Counted from the stretch's first letter, positions 8,017-16,362 are shown. The stretch is DNA of 41,790 bases from JAJCZB01 sp964350195 (GCA_964350195.1 CAYGJB010000008.1:1-41790), one strand, 5' to 3'. The notes: generated by a model from the sequence alone, not told the origin. Numbers and translations: made by a program.

Positions 8017-9951
8017 ATGATTACTGTACTTCGAGATTATTTTAAACAAGGGTCACGGGTAGTTTTATGGGTTGTGATAGCGGCATTTGTTATTGGGCTG
8101 TTGCCAGTGGCATTTCGTGGTCTTTCAGGCGATGGCAGATGGGCGTTGAAAGTGAATGGCGAAGAAATTGGTTATTCTGAGTTTGTGCTAGAGCAAGAGC
8201 GACAACGAGATCGTTTAGTGGCCTTTCGCCAACAATATGGGGATTATGCCGATTGGCTTCTTTCTTTAATGGGAGCAACCGATCCAAAGACACTTGCCAT
8301 ACGAAATTTAGTTAAGCAAGAACTTATTAATCAGTTTGCAGATGGGCTTGGTATGTATGTGAGCTCCGATTTCGTTGCAAACAAAATGAGTGATCCAGCA
8401 TTTATCATTGAGGCACTTTCAGAGGTAGTTCCTCCGCAGATTGTGGATCCTGTGGCTGGTATTAATCATAAAATGCTCTATCGCTATCTTAAGCACTTTG
8501 GTATGTCGGTGGAGATGTTTGAGCGTCAAATTGAGCGATCATTACTAGACAAGCTAATAATGGAATTTGTTGGCTCTACTCTCTATGTTCCTTTGTTTGA
8601 TATTAAGCAAAAATATCAATCTGATTATGCAAAAAAATCTTTTTCTATGCTTTCTTTTGATTTGAAAGATTTCATAAATAAAGAAAAAGAGCGTAAAGTA
8701 ACTGATGCGGAATTAAGAACGTTCTTTGAAGAACAAAACAGCAAAAATAAACGCTATTTGGTGCCGGAAAAACGCTCCGGAGTTATGTGGACGTTTGATC
8801 CGAAAGCATATAATATTACCATTTCTTCAAAAGAGATTATGGACTACTACGAAAATAATAAACTTAAAAGCTATATTGAAAAACCAGCAACCGTGCAGAT
8901 ACGCAGCATTCTCATTGCAATACCTGATATTACGAAAAAAGCTTCTATGCAAGCGAGAGCAGCTCGTATTAAAGATGAAATATTGAAAGATATAACTCAA
9001 TTTGAAGCGATAGCTCGACGCGAGTCTGATGATAAGGAAACTGCGGAAAAAGGCGGCTTGCTTGAACCATTTAAGCGAGGTTCTCATGAGGTTGCTTTTG
9101 ATCGTGCAGCATTTTTACTTCCAGAGGATGGTGCAGTTTCAGATGTAATTGAAACAAGTCGTGGTTTAGAAATTATACAGCGAGTTAAAAAAGAGCCGCA
9201 GGTATTTAAGCCTCTTTCTTCATTAAAGAAAGAGATTGAAGATATATTGAAACTGCGACAGTTTAATAAAAAGTTTGTGGGCGATATGAAAAAAGTTATA
9301 AACGATGAAAAGGAACTTTCCTCGTTTATTGCTGACAAGGGTGGTATTCCTAAAAAGCTTGAACAGATGAAAGCGGAAGAAAACCAGTATCTCTTTAAGC
9401 TGCAAGAAGGAGAAAAAACCTTTTTTGTCGATGGAGCAGAGGGAGTTGCGATTAGATTGGATAAAATAGAAAAGAAATATCAACCATCCCTTGAAGCAAT
9501 TCATAGCTCGGTGTTAGCGGATTATCAAGAACAAGAAGCAGGGAAAAAGCTTCAACAAAAACTAGTTGAAGCAAAGGAAGCGGTGGGCAAGACCCCAATT
9601 AGCGAGCTTCAAAAAACTTTTGAGGCCAAATATACGCAAACTGGCTGGATTGATCCGACAGATACTGATTCTATCGAAAAGCTCAAAGAGAAAGGTATTC
9701 CAATAGCTAAAATGTTACAAATGGAAAAAATTGGTGGGTCAATAACCCATGTAGACGCAGGCCACGGATTTATCATCAGAGTCGACGAAATCGAGCCATT
9801 TGATGCTGATAAATTCGCTGAAAAGAAAAATGAGGTTATCCGCTCGTTAGAAGATCAGCGGCTTTCTCAATATCTGGAAGGATTTGTTGCGTCTTTGCAT
9901 AGAAATGCTAAAATAGAAACAAATGAGTCGGTAATAACCCTCCAATCATAA
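8017..9951 (+). CDS. ppiD: PpiD/SurA-type periplasmic chaperone with parvulin domain
   Basis: A 644-residue protein with one N-terminal transmembrane helix (about residues 15-33) and the bulk in the periplasm, the layout of PpiD. A SurA-N-like helical region (44-200) is followed by a parvulin-type domain at about 293-392 with GGLLEPFKRG and AAFLLPEDGAVSDVIET, and then a second helical region. PpiD helps proteins emerging from the Sec translocon to fold. The usual parvulin H-I-L histidine is replaced (IRSILI), and the late G-x-H-I-I histidine is replaced (RGLEIIQ). The isomerase may therefore be inactive, as in E. coli PpiD. AAAGG at 8006-8010 precedes the ATG. recA starts 9 bases after the stop. 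Confidence 0.82.
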   Translation: MITVLRDYFKQGSRVVLWVVIAAFVIGLLPVAFRGLSGDGRWALKVNGEEIGYSEFVLEQERQRDRLVAFRQQYGDYADWLLSLMGATDPKTLAIRNLVKQELINQFADGLGMYVSSDFVANKMSDPAFIIEALSEVVPPQIVDPVAGINHKMLYRYLKHFGMSVEMFERQIERSLLDKLIMEFVGSTLYVPLFDIKQKYQSDYAKKSFSMLSFDLKDFINKEKERKVTDAELRTFFEEQNSKNKRYLVPEKRSGVMWTFDPKAYNITISSKEIMDYYENNKLKSYIEKPATVQIRSILIAIPDITKKASMQARAARIKDEILKDITQFEAIARRESDDKETAEKGGLLEPFKRGSHEVAFDRAAFLLPEDGAVSDVIETSRGLEIIQRVKKEPQVFKPLSSLKKEIEDILKLRQFNKKFVGDMKKVINDEKELSSFIADKGGIPKKLEQMKAEENQYLFKLQEGEKTFFVDGAEGVAIRLDKIEKKYQPSLEAIHSSVLADYQEQEAGKKLQQKLVEAKEAVGKTPISELQKTFEAKYTQTGWIDPTDTDSIEKLKEKGIPIAKMLQMEKIGGSITHVDAGHGFIIRVDEIEPFDADKFAEKKNEVIRSLEDQRLSQYLEGFVASLHRNAKIETNESVITLQS

Positions 9952-9960
9952 ATTGACAAT

Positions 9961-11010
9961 ATGAAAAATAAAAAAAATAATACGAATACTGATATCTCGG
10001 CTACAGACGCATTTAAGCGTAAAGCGCTGGAAGTGACGTTTTCTCAGATAGATAAGCAGTATGGTAGTGGCGCAGTTATGATGCTAGGGCAGTCCAATTC
10101 CGCAATTAGTGGTATTGACTCCATTTCAACAGGATCAATACTTATTAATGATGCAATTGGCGTGGGGGGACTTCCGCGCGGACGTATCATTGAGATTTAT
10201 GGACCAGAATCATCGGGTAAAACGACTTTAGCATTACACGCTGTGGCGGAAGCCCAAAAAAATGGGGGCATTTGTGCCTTCATTGATGCTGAGCATGCCT
10301 TAGAACCTAATCATGCTAAAAAGCTTGGTGTAAATGCAGATGATCTTATCATTTCTCAGCCAGATTACGGAGAGCAAGCGCTTGATATTGCAGACATGCT
10401 TATTCGATCTGGCGCTGTTGACATCATTGTTGTTGATTCGGTAGCAGCGTTGGTACCGAAAGCTGAGTTAGAAGGGGATATGGGTGATGTGCATGTTGGC
10501 TTGCAAGCTCGTTTGATGTCGCAGGCATTGCGTAAGTTAACGCCTGTTGTGCATAAATCTAAAACAGTACTTATTTTCATTAATCAGATTCGTCATAAAA
10601 TTGGTGGTTTGCCATTTGCTAATAAAGAAACAACTACTGGTGGTAATGCATTAAAATTTTATGCATCATTGCGATTGGATGTTCGTAGGGTTGCTAGCTT
10701 GAAAAGAGGTGATCATCATTTTGGTAATCGTGTAGCAGTTAAGGTTGCTAAAAATAAGGTAGCGCCTCCGTTTAAACGAGTGGAAGTAGATCTGCTTTTT
10801 GAAGAAGGAATAAGTAAAGAGCTAGATCTTTTAGATGCATCTCTTCACTATAATGTGATTGAAAAAGCAGGGGCATGGTTTTCTATTGGTGGAGAAAAAA
10901 TTGCACAAGGAAGAGAGCAAGCGTTGCAATACTTAAAAGATCATGCAGAGATTGCGGAACAAGTAGAAAATAAAATTAATGAAGCGCGTACGTATATACA
11001 GAATCAGTAA
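9961..11010 (+). CDS. recA: recombinase RecA
   Basis: RecA polymerises on single-stranded DNA, performs strand exchange and triggers LexA-type responses. Walker A is GPESSGKT (residues 81-88) and the Walker-B-like strand is DIIVVDSVAAL (154-164). The L1 loop is EGDMGDVHVG, and the L2 loop ends in the invariant ETTTGGNALKFY. L2 is unusual: HKIGGLPFANKETTTGG is one residue longer than the common MKIGVMFGNPETTTGG form. The C-terminus stops soon after the core and lacks the acidic tail of E. coli RecA. There is no clear Shine-Dalgarno, and the gene lies 9 bases after ppiD, so coupling or read-through initiation is likely. No LexA box was recognised upstream. Confidence 0.97.
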   Translation: MKNKKNNTNTDISATDAFKRKALEVTFSQIDKQYGSGAVMMLGQSNSAISGIDSISTGSILINDAIGVGGLPRGRIIEIYGPESSGKTTLALHAVAEAQKNGGICAFIDAEHALEPNHAKKLGVNADDLIISQPDYGEQALDIADMLIRSGAVDIIVVDSVAALVPKAELEGDMGDVHVGLQARLMSQALRKLTPVVHKSKTVLIFINQIRHKIGGLPFANKETTTGGNALKFYASLRLDVRRVASLKRGDHHFGNRVAVKVAKNKVAPPFKRVEVDLLFEEGISKELDLLDASLHYNVIEKAGAWFSIGGEKIAQGREQALQYLKDHAEIAEQVENKINEARTYIQNQ

Positions 11011-11045
11011 CATAAATTTAATTGTTTTAAGAGGAATAAGATACC

Positions 11046-11591
11046 TTGAAACACAGTAAAAAAGTAAATATGCCTTTAGTTAATGACCAGATTGGTGCAC
11101 CAAGGTTGCAGCTCATTATGAATGATGGTGTAAACATTGGTGTGGTTTCTAAGATAGAAGCTTTACGTCATGCTGAAGAAGCAAGTCTTGATCTGGTAAT
11201 GATTGCAGAAGAAGGTGGCGAAGGCGTACCGGTAGCTAAAATTATGGATCTAGGCAAAGCGCTTTATGAACGTAAGAAAAAAGCAACAGAAGCCAAGAAG
11301 CACCAAAAAGTTATTCAGATTAAAGAAATAAAAATTCGTCCCAAAATTGGGGCGCATGATTTTGAGACGAAATTGAATCACGCGATACAGTTTTTAAAAG
11401 ACGGTAAGCGAGTTAAGATGACTCTGTGGTTTCGTGGTCGTGAAAACGCTATGAAAGAAGAGCATGGGGCAGCTCTTTTTGGACGTATTGAAAAAACGTT
11501 TGAAGAGAATGATATGACTAAAGATTTGGTTAGAGAAAATGATACAAAAATGGGGCAGACTTGGTCCCGTATATATTATTTAAAATCGTAG
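11046..11591 (+). CDS. infC: translation initiation factor IF-3
   Basis: IF-3 binds the 30S subunit and monitors the start codon and initiator tRNA. The sequence carries the family core: a short N-domain (VNDQIGAPRLQLI), LGKALYERKKKATEAKKHQK, KEIKIRPKIGAHDFETKLNHA, and KRVKMTLWFRGRE. The start is TTG at 11046, placed 10 nt after AAGAGGA (11029-11035), and an in-frame stop lies just upstream at 11037. An internal ATG at 11070 would also give an intact IF-3 but has no Shine-Dalgarno. IF-3 genes often use rare start codons so that IF-3 represses its own translation, so the TTG is probably regulatory. It forms the classic infC-rpmI-rplT cluster. Confidence 0.96.
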   Translation: MKHSKKVNMPLVNDQIGAPRLQLIMNDGVNIGVVSKIEALRHAEEASLDLVMIAEEGGEGVPVAKIMDLGKALYERKKKATEAKKHQKVIQIKEIKIRPKIGAHDFETKLNHAIQFLKDGKRVKMTLWFRGRENAMKEEHGAALFGRIEKTFEENDMTKDLVRENDTKMGQTWSRIYYLKS

Positions 11592-11608
11592 TAAATAACA
11601 GGATAAAA

Positions 11609-11800
11609 ATGCCTAAGATTAAAACACGATCCGCTGCAAAAAAGCGATTTAAAAAAGTGGGCGGTGATAAGATTAAGCGCGCAAAAGCATTTCGTCGTCA
11701 TTTGCTTACAAAAAAGAGCGCTAAGCGTAAGCGTAAGCTTCGTAAAGGCAGTTACATTTCAGCAAGCGATGAGAAACGCATAACTAAATTATTGCGTTAG
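11609..11800 (+). CDS. rpmI: 50S ribosomal protein L35
   Basis: A 63-residue, very basic protein beginning MPKIKTRSAAKKRFKK, the L35 signature, and ending KRITKLLR. The correct start is the ATG at 11609 with AGGA at 11600-11603. Longer in-frame extensions overlap infC and have no L35 similarity. It sits 17 bases after infC and 54 bases before rplT, the conserved order. L35 packs against 23S rRNA in the large subunit. Confidence 0.97.
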   Translation: MPKIKTRSAAKKRFKKVGGDKIKRAKAFRRHLLTKKSAKRKRKLRKGSYISASDEKRITKLLR

Positions 11801-11854
11801 TTGGTAGAGAAAGAAAATTGTTGGGGGTTTTTAAAACTAATTGGGATATAAATT

Positions 11855-12202
11855 ATGTCACGAATAAAACGTGGTACAGTAACCAAAAAAAGACACAAGC
11901 GCCTTCTTAAGCAGACTAAAGGTTTTTGGGGCCAACGTAAAAATATTTTTAAACGAGCTAAAGAAACGCTTATGCGCGCATGGGCTTATGCCTTTAAAGG
12001 CAGAAAGCTTAAAAAGCGCGATATGAGATCGCTTTTTATCACCCGTATTACTGCTGCAGCTCGCCTGCATGGAACCTCTTACAGTGTGCTTATGCATGGC
12101 CTTAAGGTTGCTAATGTACAGTTGAATAGAAAAATGTTAAGTCAGGTGGCAATTCATGAGCCGGATGCTTTTGGTAAACTAGTTCAGCTTGCTCAAAAGT
12201 AA
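11855..12202 (+). CDS. rplT: 50S ribosomal protein L20
   Basis: A 115-residue basic protein with the L20 signature KRGTVTKKRHKRLLKQTKGF and the AWAYAFKGRKLKKRDMRSLFITRI core. L20 nucleates large-subunit assembly and in several bacteria represses this operon by binding its leader RNA. No such leader structure is evident in the 35 bases before infC. GGGAT near 11845 serves as a weak ribosome binding site. The pheS-pheT pair that often follows rplT is absent here; a new promoter starts immediately after the stop. Confidence 0.97.
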   Translation: MSRIKRGTVTKKRHKRLLKQTKGFWGQRKNIFKRAKETLMRAWAYAFKGRKLKKRDMRSLFITRITAAARLHGTSYSVLMHGLKVANVQLNRKMLSQVAIHEPDAFGKLVQLAQK

Positions 12203-12207
12203 TATTC

Positions 12208-12260
12208 TTGACAGTGCAGGGGCTTTACAAATAGGATGAGCCTAAAATACGGCATTTTAG
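12208..12260 (+). promoter_or_regulatory. promoter plus early hairpin upstream of the coiled-coil/zapA/rny genes
   Basis: TTGACA at 12208-12213 and TAGGAT at 12232-12237 are separated by 18 nt, a good sigma70-type promoter directly after rplT. The start point would fall near 12244, inside a 7-bp hairpin (ctaaaat 12242-12248, loop acggc, attttag 12254-12260). This could trim or stabilise the transcript 5' end, or end the upstream ribosomal transcript. The Shine-Dalgarno AAAAGGAG follows at about 12267-12274. Confidence 0.55.
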
Positions 12261-12280
12261 CATTTTAAAAGGAGCTGAGT

Positions 12281-12598
12281 ATGGATGCATTGCACTTGCT
12301 AGAAGAAAAAATTTCCGCCCTTGTAGTGATTATTCAAAATTTGAAAGAGAAAAATAAGCAGCTAGACGATTTGGCTACTATTTCCATGAAAGAGAATGAG
12401 GACTTAAGGGCGCAACATGCCAAAATCTCTCAGGAAAATTCTCAGTTATTGGAACAAATTAAAGAGCTTGAAAAAGATGCGCTTGAGGGAAATGGTCAAA
12501 TAGATGAGCTAAGCGAAGAAAAAGCGCTAACTAAAATAGCAGTAGATGATTTATTAGAGCGATTGAAATCAATAGATTCATTAGTTGAAAAGCAATGA
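12281..12598 (+). CDS. short coiled-coil protein, ZapB-like
   Basis: A 105-residue protein made almost entirely of heptad repeats (Leu/Ile every 3-4 residues with Lys/Glu/Gln), for example ENEDLRAQHAKISQENSQL and LLEQIKELEKDALE. It ends in a short amphipathic segment (VDDLLERLKSIDSLVEKQ). It lies directly before zapA and overlaps it by a few bases (ATGATG/TGA), so the products are made together. Size, coiled coil and partner gene suggest a ZapB-like role in organising FtsZ at the septum. Sequence identity to ZapB cannot be judged, so this is inference from context. AAAAGGAG gives a strong ribosome binding site. Confidence 0.7.
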   Translation: MDALHLLEEKISALVVIIQNLKEKNKQLDDLATISMKENEDLRAQHAKISQENSQLLEQIKELEKDALEGNGQIDELSEEKALTKIAVDDLLERLKSIDSLVEKQ

Positions 12599-12882
12599 TG
12601 AAAACGAATACTGAAACTTACACGGTGCTTATCCATGAAGATGAGTATCAATTAGTGAGTGATGAGGCGGAAACGCATGTGTTGAGAGCTGCAGAGATAG
12701 TGGATGAATTAATGAAGAAGATGTCTGCTGGAGCTGAAGTAGGAAATAAGCGAAAGGTAGCTGTAATGGCTGCGATACAATTAGCTAGCGAGTTGTTACA
12801 TATGCAAGAAGATCGTGTCAAGCGTGAATGGCAAGAAAAAGAGCTTATTTTACTTGTTGAACGATCCATTGCCTCAGTTTAA
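12595..12882 (+). CDS. zapA: cell division protein ZapA
   Basis: A 95-residue protein with the ZapA pattern. A beta-strand segment YTVLIHEDEYQLVSDEAETHV is followed by AAEIVDELMKKM and then a long helix (KRKVAVMAAIQLASELLHMQ and onward). ZapA dimers cross-link FtsZ protofilaments. The start overlaps the previous stop (ATG at 12595 or 12598), so it is translationally coupled to the coiled-coil gene. zapA next to rny and ymdB is a recurrent arrangement in bacteria. Confidence 0.82.
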   Translation: MMKTNTETYTVLIHEDEYQLVSDEAETHVLRAAEIVDELMKKMSAGAEVGNKRKVAVMAAIQLASELLHMQEDRVKREWQEKELILLVERSIASV

Positions 12883-13035
12883 ATCAATCATCCTCTATTA
12901 TTATATGCTCATTGTTTGATCTATTTGAGAGCTCAAATCATTAATTATTTAATGATTGGTAGCTTAGGTATAGCAGTTTTTGCTGCTTTTCATAAGGTTA
13001 AACTAATACATGTGCACTTAGATATAGGAAAAACA
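12883..13035 (+). promoter_or_regulatory. structured leader of rny
   Basis: The 153 bases before the RNase Y start hold a 14-base palindrome (tttgag-ag-ctcaaa, 12924-12937) and an 8-bp hairpin (aatcatta 12936-12943, taatgatt 12950-12957). An in-frame TTG at 12916 would extend RNase Y by 40 residues with an extra hydrophobic segment, but it has no ribosome binding site. The ATG at 13036 with TAGGA at 13025-13029 is preferred. The structures may control rny, for which self-cleavage control is a possibility; that is inference. Confidence 0.4.
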
Positions 13036-14595
13036 ATGAGTGATTACAGTCTTATCTTTATTGCCCTATCGGGCATTATTGTTGTGATTGGGGCGCTCTT
13101 ATTTTGGTTTGCTCAACGAAGAGTTCGTATGGCTTACTCAAAATTACAAGAGGCGCAGAACAAATGGAAAGATTCAAAAAGAGATATTGAGAACGAACGT
13201 CGAGAGGCGTTTGTTAAGCTTAAAGATGAAATTTATCGTAAGCGAAAAGAGTTTGAACTTGATCTTAAGCGTGAGCGTCTTGAATTGGATCGTTTACAAG
13301 GAAAACTGAGCGTTAAATACGAAAACATTGAAAAACGAGAAGCGCAATTTGATGATTTGCGTAGAGAGTTGCAACAGAAAGAGCGCGCTCTTTCTCGAGA
13401 CGAAGATATTGTTCGGGCCAATGAAATAAAGATTAAAAATCTTTATAGCGATTTAATCTCCAAGCTTGAGCAAGTAAGCCACATGACAAAAGATGAAGCG
13501 AAGCAATCACTTTGTGACACACTTGAAGCAGAAGTTCGCTTATCGAGCCAAAGATGGATTCAAAAAATTGAAGAAGAGGCGCGACACACTGCAAAAGATA
13601 AGGCCATAGAAACTGTTATCTCTAGCATGCAGCGTTATACCGCGGATCAAGTATCTCCTCACTCCACTGGCATTGTACATCTGCCCAATGAAGATATGAA
13701 GGGACGTATCATCGGAAAAGAAGGGAGAAACATTAAGGCTTTAGAGCTTGCTACGGGGATGGAGTTTGTAATTGGCGACTCTCCTGATATTACTATTTCC
13801 GGGTTTAATCCAATCCGTCGAGAAGTTGCTCGTCGAACCCTTGAAAAACTAACCAGTGATGGGCGAATTAATCCTACTCGTATTGAAGAAACAGTGGCAC
13901 AATGCGAAAAAGAAATTGAGGAAATAATCGAAGAATATGGTAAAGAGGCTATACTTGAGTTTAATCTTCAGGGTGTACATCCTGAAATTGTTACTCTTCT
14001 TGGTAAACTATATTTTCGCACTAGCTTTTCCCAAAATGTGCTTCAGCATTGTAAAGAAGTGGGCATGTTTGCTCGTATGATTGCTCAAGAACTTGGACTT
14101 GACGGAGCTATTGCTTTAAGAGCTGGCTTACTGCATGACATCGGTAAAGCAGTAACAGCAGAAGTTGAAGGACCTCATGCTCAGATTGGTGCTGATATTG
14201 CCAAACGATGTGGGGAAGATCCTCGCGTGGTTAATGCTATAGCAGCTCATCACGAGGAAGTGCCTTTTTCTTCTATCTATGCTCCCATCGTGGTTATTGC
14301 GGATACTATTTCTGCATCACGACCTGGTGCACGTAGAGAAACCTTAACTGCTTACATTAAGCGCCTTGAAAAGCTGGAAGAAATAGCAATTACTTTTGAC
14401 GGGGTTAAAAAAGCGTTTGCTCTTCAAGCTGGAAGAGAGATTCGAGTGCTTGTTGAGGAAGAGCGGCTTGACGATGAAGCAGCACTTATGCTTGCGAGAA
14501 ATATTGCGCGTAAAATAGAAAAAGAAATGAATTTCCCTGGTCAGATCAAAGTGAATGTAATTAGAGAAAAACGAGCAATTGAATACGCAAGGTAG
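13036..14595 (+). CDS. rny: ribonuclease Y
   Basis: RNase Y is the membrane-anchored endonuclease that begins mRNA decay in bacteria lacking RNase E-type turnover. From the ATG at 13036 the protein is 519 aa, the typical length. It has an N-terminal membrane helix (residues 5-27) and a long Lys/Glu/Arg coiled coil (about 30-200). A KH RNA-binding domain starts near 212 (IVHLPNEDMKGRIIGKEGRN). The HD phosphohydrolase domain has LLHDIGKA, with His-Asp at 367-368, and AAHHEEV further on. The longer TTG-started reading has no ribosome binding site. ymdB begins 3 bases after the stop, a conserved pairing. Confidence 0.96.
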   Translation: MSDYSLIFIALSGIIVVIGALLFWFAQRRVRMAYSKLQEAQNKWKDSKRDIENERREAFVKLKDEIYRKRKEFELDLKRERLELDRLQGKLSVKYENIEKREAQFDDLRRELQQKERALSRDEDIVRANEIKIKNLYSDLISKLEQVSHMTKDEAKQSLCDTLEAEVRLSSQRWIQKIEEEARHTAKDKAIETVISSMQRYTADQVSPHSTGIVHLPNEDMKGRIIGKEGRNIKALELATGMEFVIGDSPDITISGFNPIRREVARRTLEKLTSDGRINPTRIEETVAQCEKEIEEIIEEYGKEAILEFNLQGVHPEIVTLLGKLYFRTSFSQNVLQHCKEVGMFARMIAQELGLDGAIALRAGLLHDIGKAVTAEVEGPHAQIGADIAKRCGEDPRVVNAIAAHHEEVPFSSIYAPIVVIADTISASRPGARRETLTAYIKRLEKLEEIAITFDGVKKAFALQAGREIRVLVEEERLDDEAALMLARNIARKIEKEMNFPGQIKVNVIREKRAIEYAR

Positions 14596-14598
14596 TGA

Positions 14599-15417
14599 AT
14601 GAAATCGATAAAAATACTGTTTGTTGGAGACGTAGTTGGTCAAACTGGCCGAGATATCATTGGGCGCCATCTAAAAAGAGTGCAGCTGGAGCATGGAATT
14701 GATGCTACCATTTTAAATGGAGAAAATAGTAGCAATCAGGGGCGTGGCATTACTCCTCAAATTGCCCAATTTTACTTTGATCAAGGAGTAAGTGTTGTCA
14801 CCACCGGTAATCACGTGTGGTTCCGGAGGGATATTTATTCTTATCTTGATGAGTGTCCATCTCTTTTACGTCCTGCAAACTTTCCATCAGGTGCACCCGG
14901 TAGTGGCGTGACGATTGTGAATGTAGGGGATTGTGCGATAGGGGTTATTAATCTACAAGGACGTATTTTCATGAAGGACTTAGTAGAATGCCCTTTAAGA
15001 AAAGCAGACTCTCTCGTTTCCTATCTAAAAGATAAAACAAAAATTATATGTATTGATTTTCATGCAGAAGCAACTTCAGAGAAAGAGGCATTGGCTTTTT
15101 ATCTTGCCGGAAAAGTGAGCGCTGTGGTAGGTACTCACACTCATGTACAGACCGCAGATGAGCGCGTGATACCATCAGGTACAGCCTATATTTCTGATCT
15201 TGGCATGGTGGGATCGCTTAATTCAATGCTTGGAATGCAGAAAGAACCTATAATTCAAAACTTTCTTACACAAGTACCGGTAAAGTTTACGGTAGACGAT
15301 CAGCCGCCATATGTTCTTTCGGGAGCAATTGTAGAGGTTGATGTAGATACTGGCAAAGCATTGAATATTAGTCGTCTACGGATAATAGACGAGCAACCGC
15401 TGAAAGGCGCACTCTAA
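14599..15417 (+). CDS. ymdB: YmdB-family metallophosphoesterase
   Basis: A 272-residue enzyme of the YmdB family, whose characterised members hydrolyse 2',3'-cyclic nucleotides and influence RNA turnover and biofilm choice in Bacillus. Metal-binding motifs are in order: GDVVGQTGRD (near 10), LNGENSSNQGRG (near 40), TTGNHVW (near 69), DFHAEATSEK (near 153) and VGTHTHVQTADE (near 176). All expected Asp, Asn, Glu and His ligands are present. Close linkage to rny (3 bases) is typical and suggests a joint role in RNA decay. Confidence 0.93.
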   Translation: MKSIKILFVGDVVGQTGRDIIGRHLKRVQLEHGIDATILNGENSSNQGRGITPQIAQFYFDQGVSVVTTGNHVWFRRDIYSYLDECPSLLRPANFPSGAPGSGVTIVNVGDCAIGVINLQGRIFMKDLVECPLRKADSLVSYLKDKTKIICIDFHAEATSEKEALAFYLAGKVSAVVGTHTHVQTADERVIPSGTAYISDLGMVGSLNSMLGMQKEPIIQNFLTQVPVKFTVDDQPPYVLSGAIVEVDVDTGKALNISRLRIIDEQPLKGAL

Positions 15418-15453
15418 TTTTTTGACGATTGTTACGTAAAAAAGGAGAACATT

Positions 15454-16362
15454 ATGATTGGAGTGATTTTTCTCAATTTTTTGCTTGCTGCGAACCTTAT
15501 ACTTCGCAAGTCGATATTGGATTGTACGCAGCCAATATTTTTTCAAGGAATTCGTCTCATTGGGGCTGGATGTATATTGTTAGGGTATTTATACTTTTAT
15601 CATCGCAAAAAACTTCTCTTTTCTCGTCAAGATATCTGGTTATTTGTTCAAGCCTCCCTTTTCTTTTCTTACCTGAGCTATTTATTAGCCGCTATAACAT
15701 TAGATGATCTTTCGTCAGCCCGGTATTCCTTTATGTTTAATTTAAGCCCTTTTATTACCGCTATTGTGTCTTATTTTTATTTGCATGAAAGCCTTAATCG
15801 AAAAGAAATCGCAAGCTTATTCCTAGGATTCGTTGGTTTTTTTCCGCTTTTATTCGTAGGACAAAAGGCCAACATTGATAGTGCAAGTTTTCTATCTATA
15901 CCAGGATTCATTCTATTTGGCTCGGTAATTGCTTATTCTTACGGGTGGATCGTCGTGAGTCAGCTAGTGAGCCGTTGTCGTTATTCACCAATATTGGTTA
16001 CAGGAATCGCCTTTTTTAGTGGCGGCATGACCACGCTTTTAACTTCCTTCATCTTTGAGGGATGGTTTTTGACTGCGCCCGTTACTAATATATTCAAATT
16101 TACTACCTACGTAGTGGCCATAATTTTTATTAGCGAAGTGGTTGCTTCAAATATGTATGCCGCATTATTGCGGCGTTATTCAGCGACATTCCTTTCATTT
16201 GCCGGTTTTTTGTATCCGTTATTTAGTGCGATTCTTGGGTGGTTTTTTCTTCAAGAATCTATTACTATTAATTTCTTTATTTCAGCCATTATTGTAGGAT
16301 TGGCATTATATATTTTTAATCTTTCCGAACAAGACAAAAAGAAAGCTCAGGCTCCAACGTGA
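15454..16362 (+). CDS. EamA/DMT-family permease, copy 1
   Basis: A 302-residue protein of about ten membrane helices in two EamA halves, with the recurrent segment FNLSPFITAIVSYFYLHE after helix 4 and a matching FLSFAGFLYPLFSAILGWFFLQE in the second half. DMT permeases export or exchange metabolites. In Rickettsia-like and Chlamydia-like bacteria, EamA proteins have been shown to take up S-adenosylmethionine or similar host metabolites. The substrate here is unknown. AAAAAAGGAG (15438-15447) is a strong ribosome binding site. The stop overlaps the next gene's GTG start (GTGA), so copies 1 and 2 are translationally coupled. Confidence 0.88.
   Translation: MIGVIFLNFLLAANLILRKSILDCTQPIFFQGIRLIGAGCILLGYLYFYHRKKLLFSRQDIWLFVQASLFFSYLSYLLAAITLDDLSSARYSFMFNLSPFITAIVSYFYLHESLNRKEIASLFLGFVGFFPLLFVGQKANIDSASFLSIPGFILFGSVIAYSYGWIVVSQLVSRCRYSPILVTGIAFFSGGMTTLLTSFIFEGWFLTAPVTNIFKFTTYVVAIIFISEVVASNMYAALLRRYSATFLSFAGFLYPLFSAILGWFFLQESITINFFISAIIVGLALYIFNLSEQDKKKAQAPT

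Noticed and set aside
12916..13035. 40-residue N-terminal extension of RNase Y from TTG
   Set aside because: There is no ribosome binding site, and the ATG at 13036 has TAGGA at good spacing and gives the family length.
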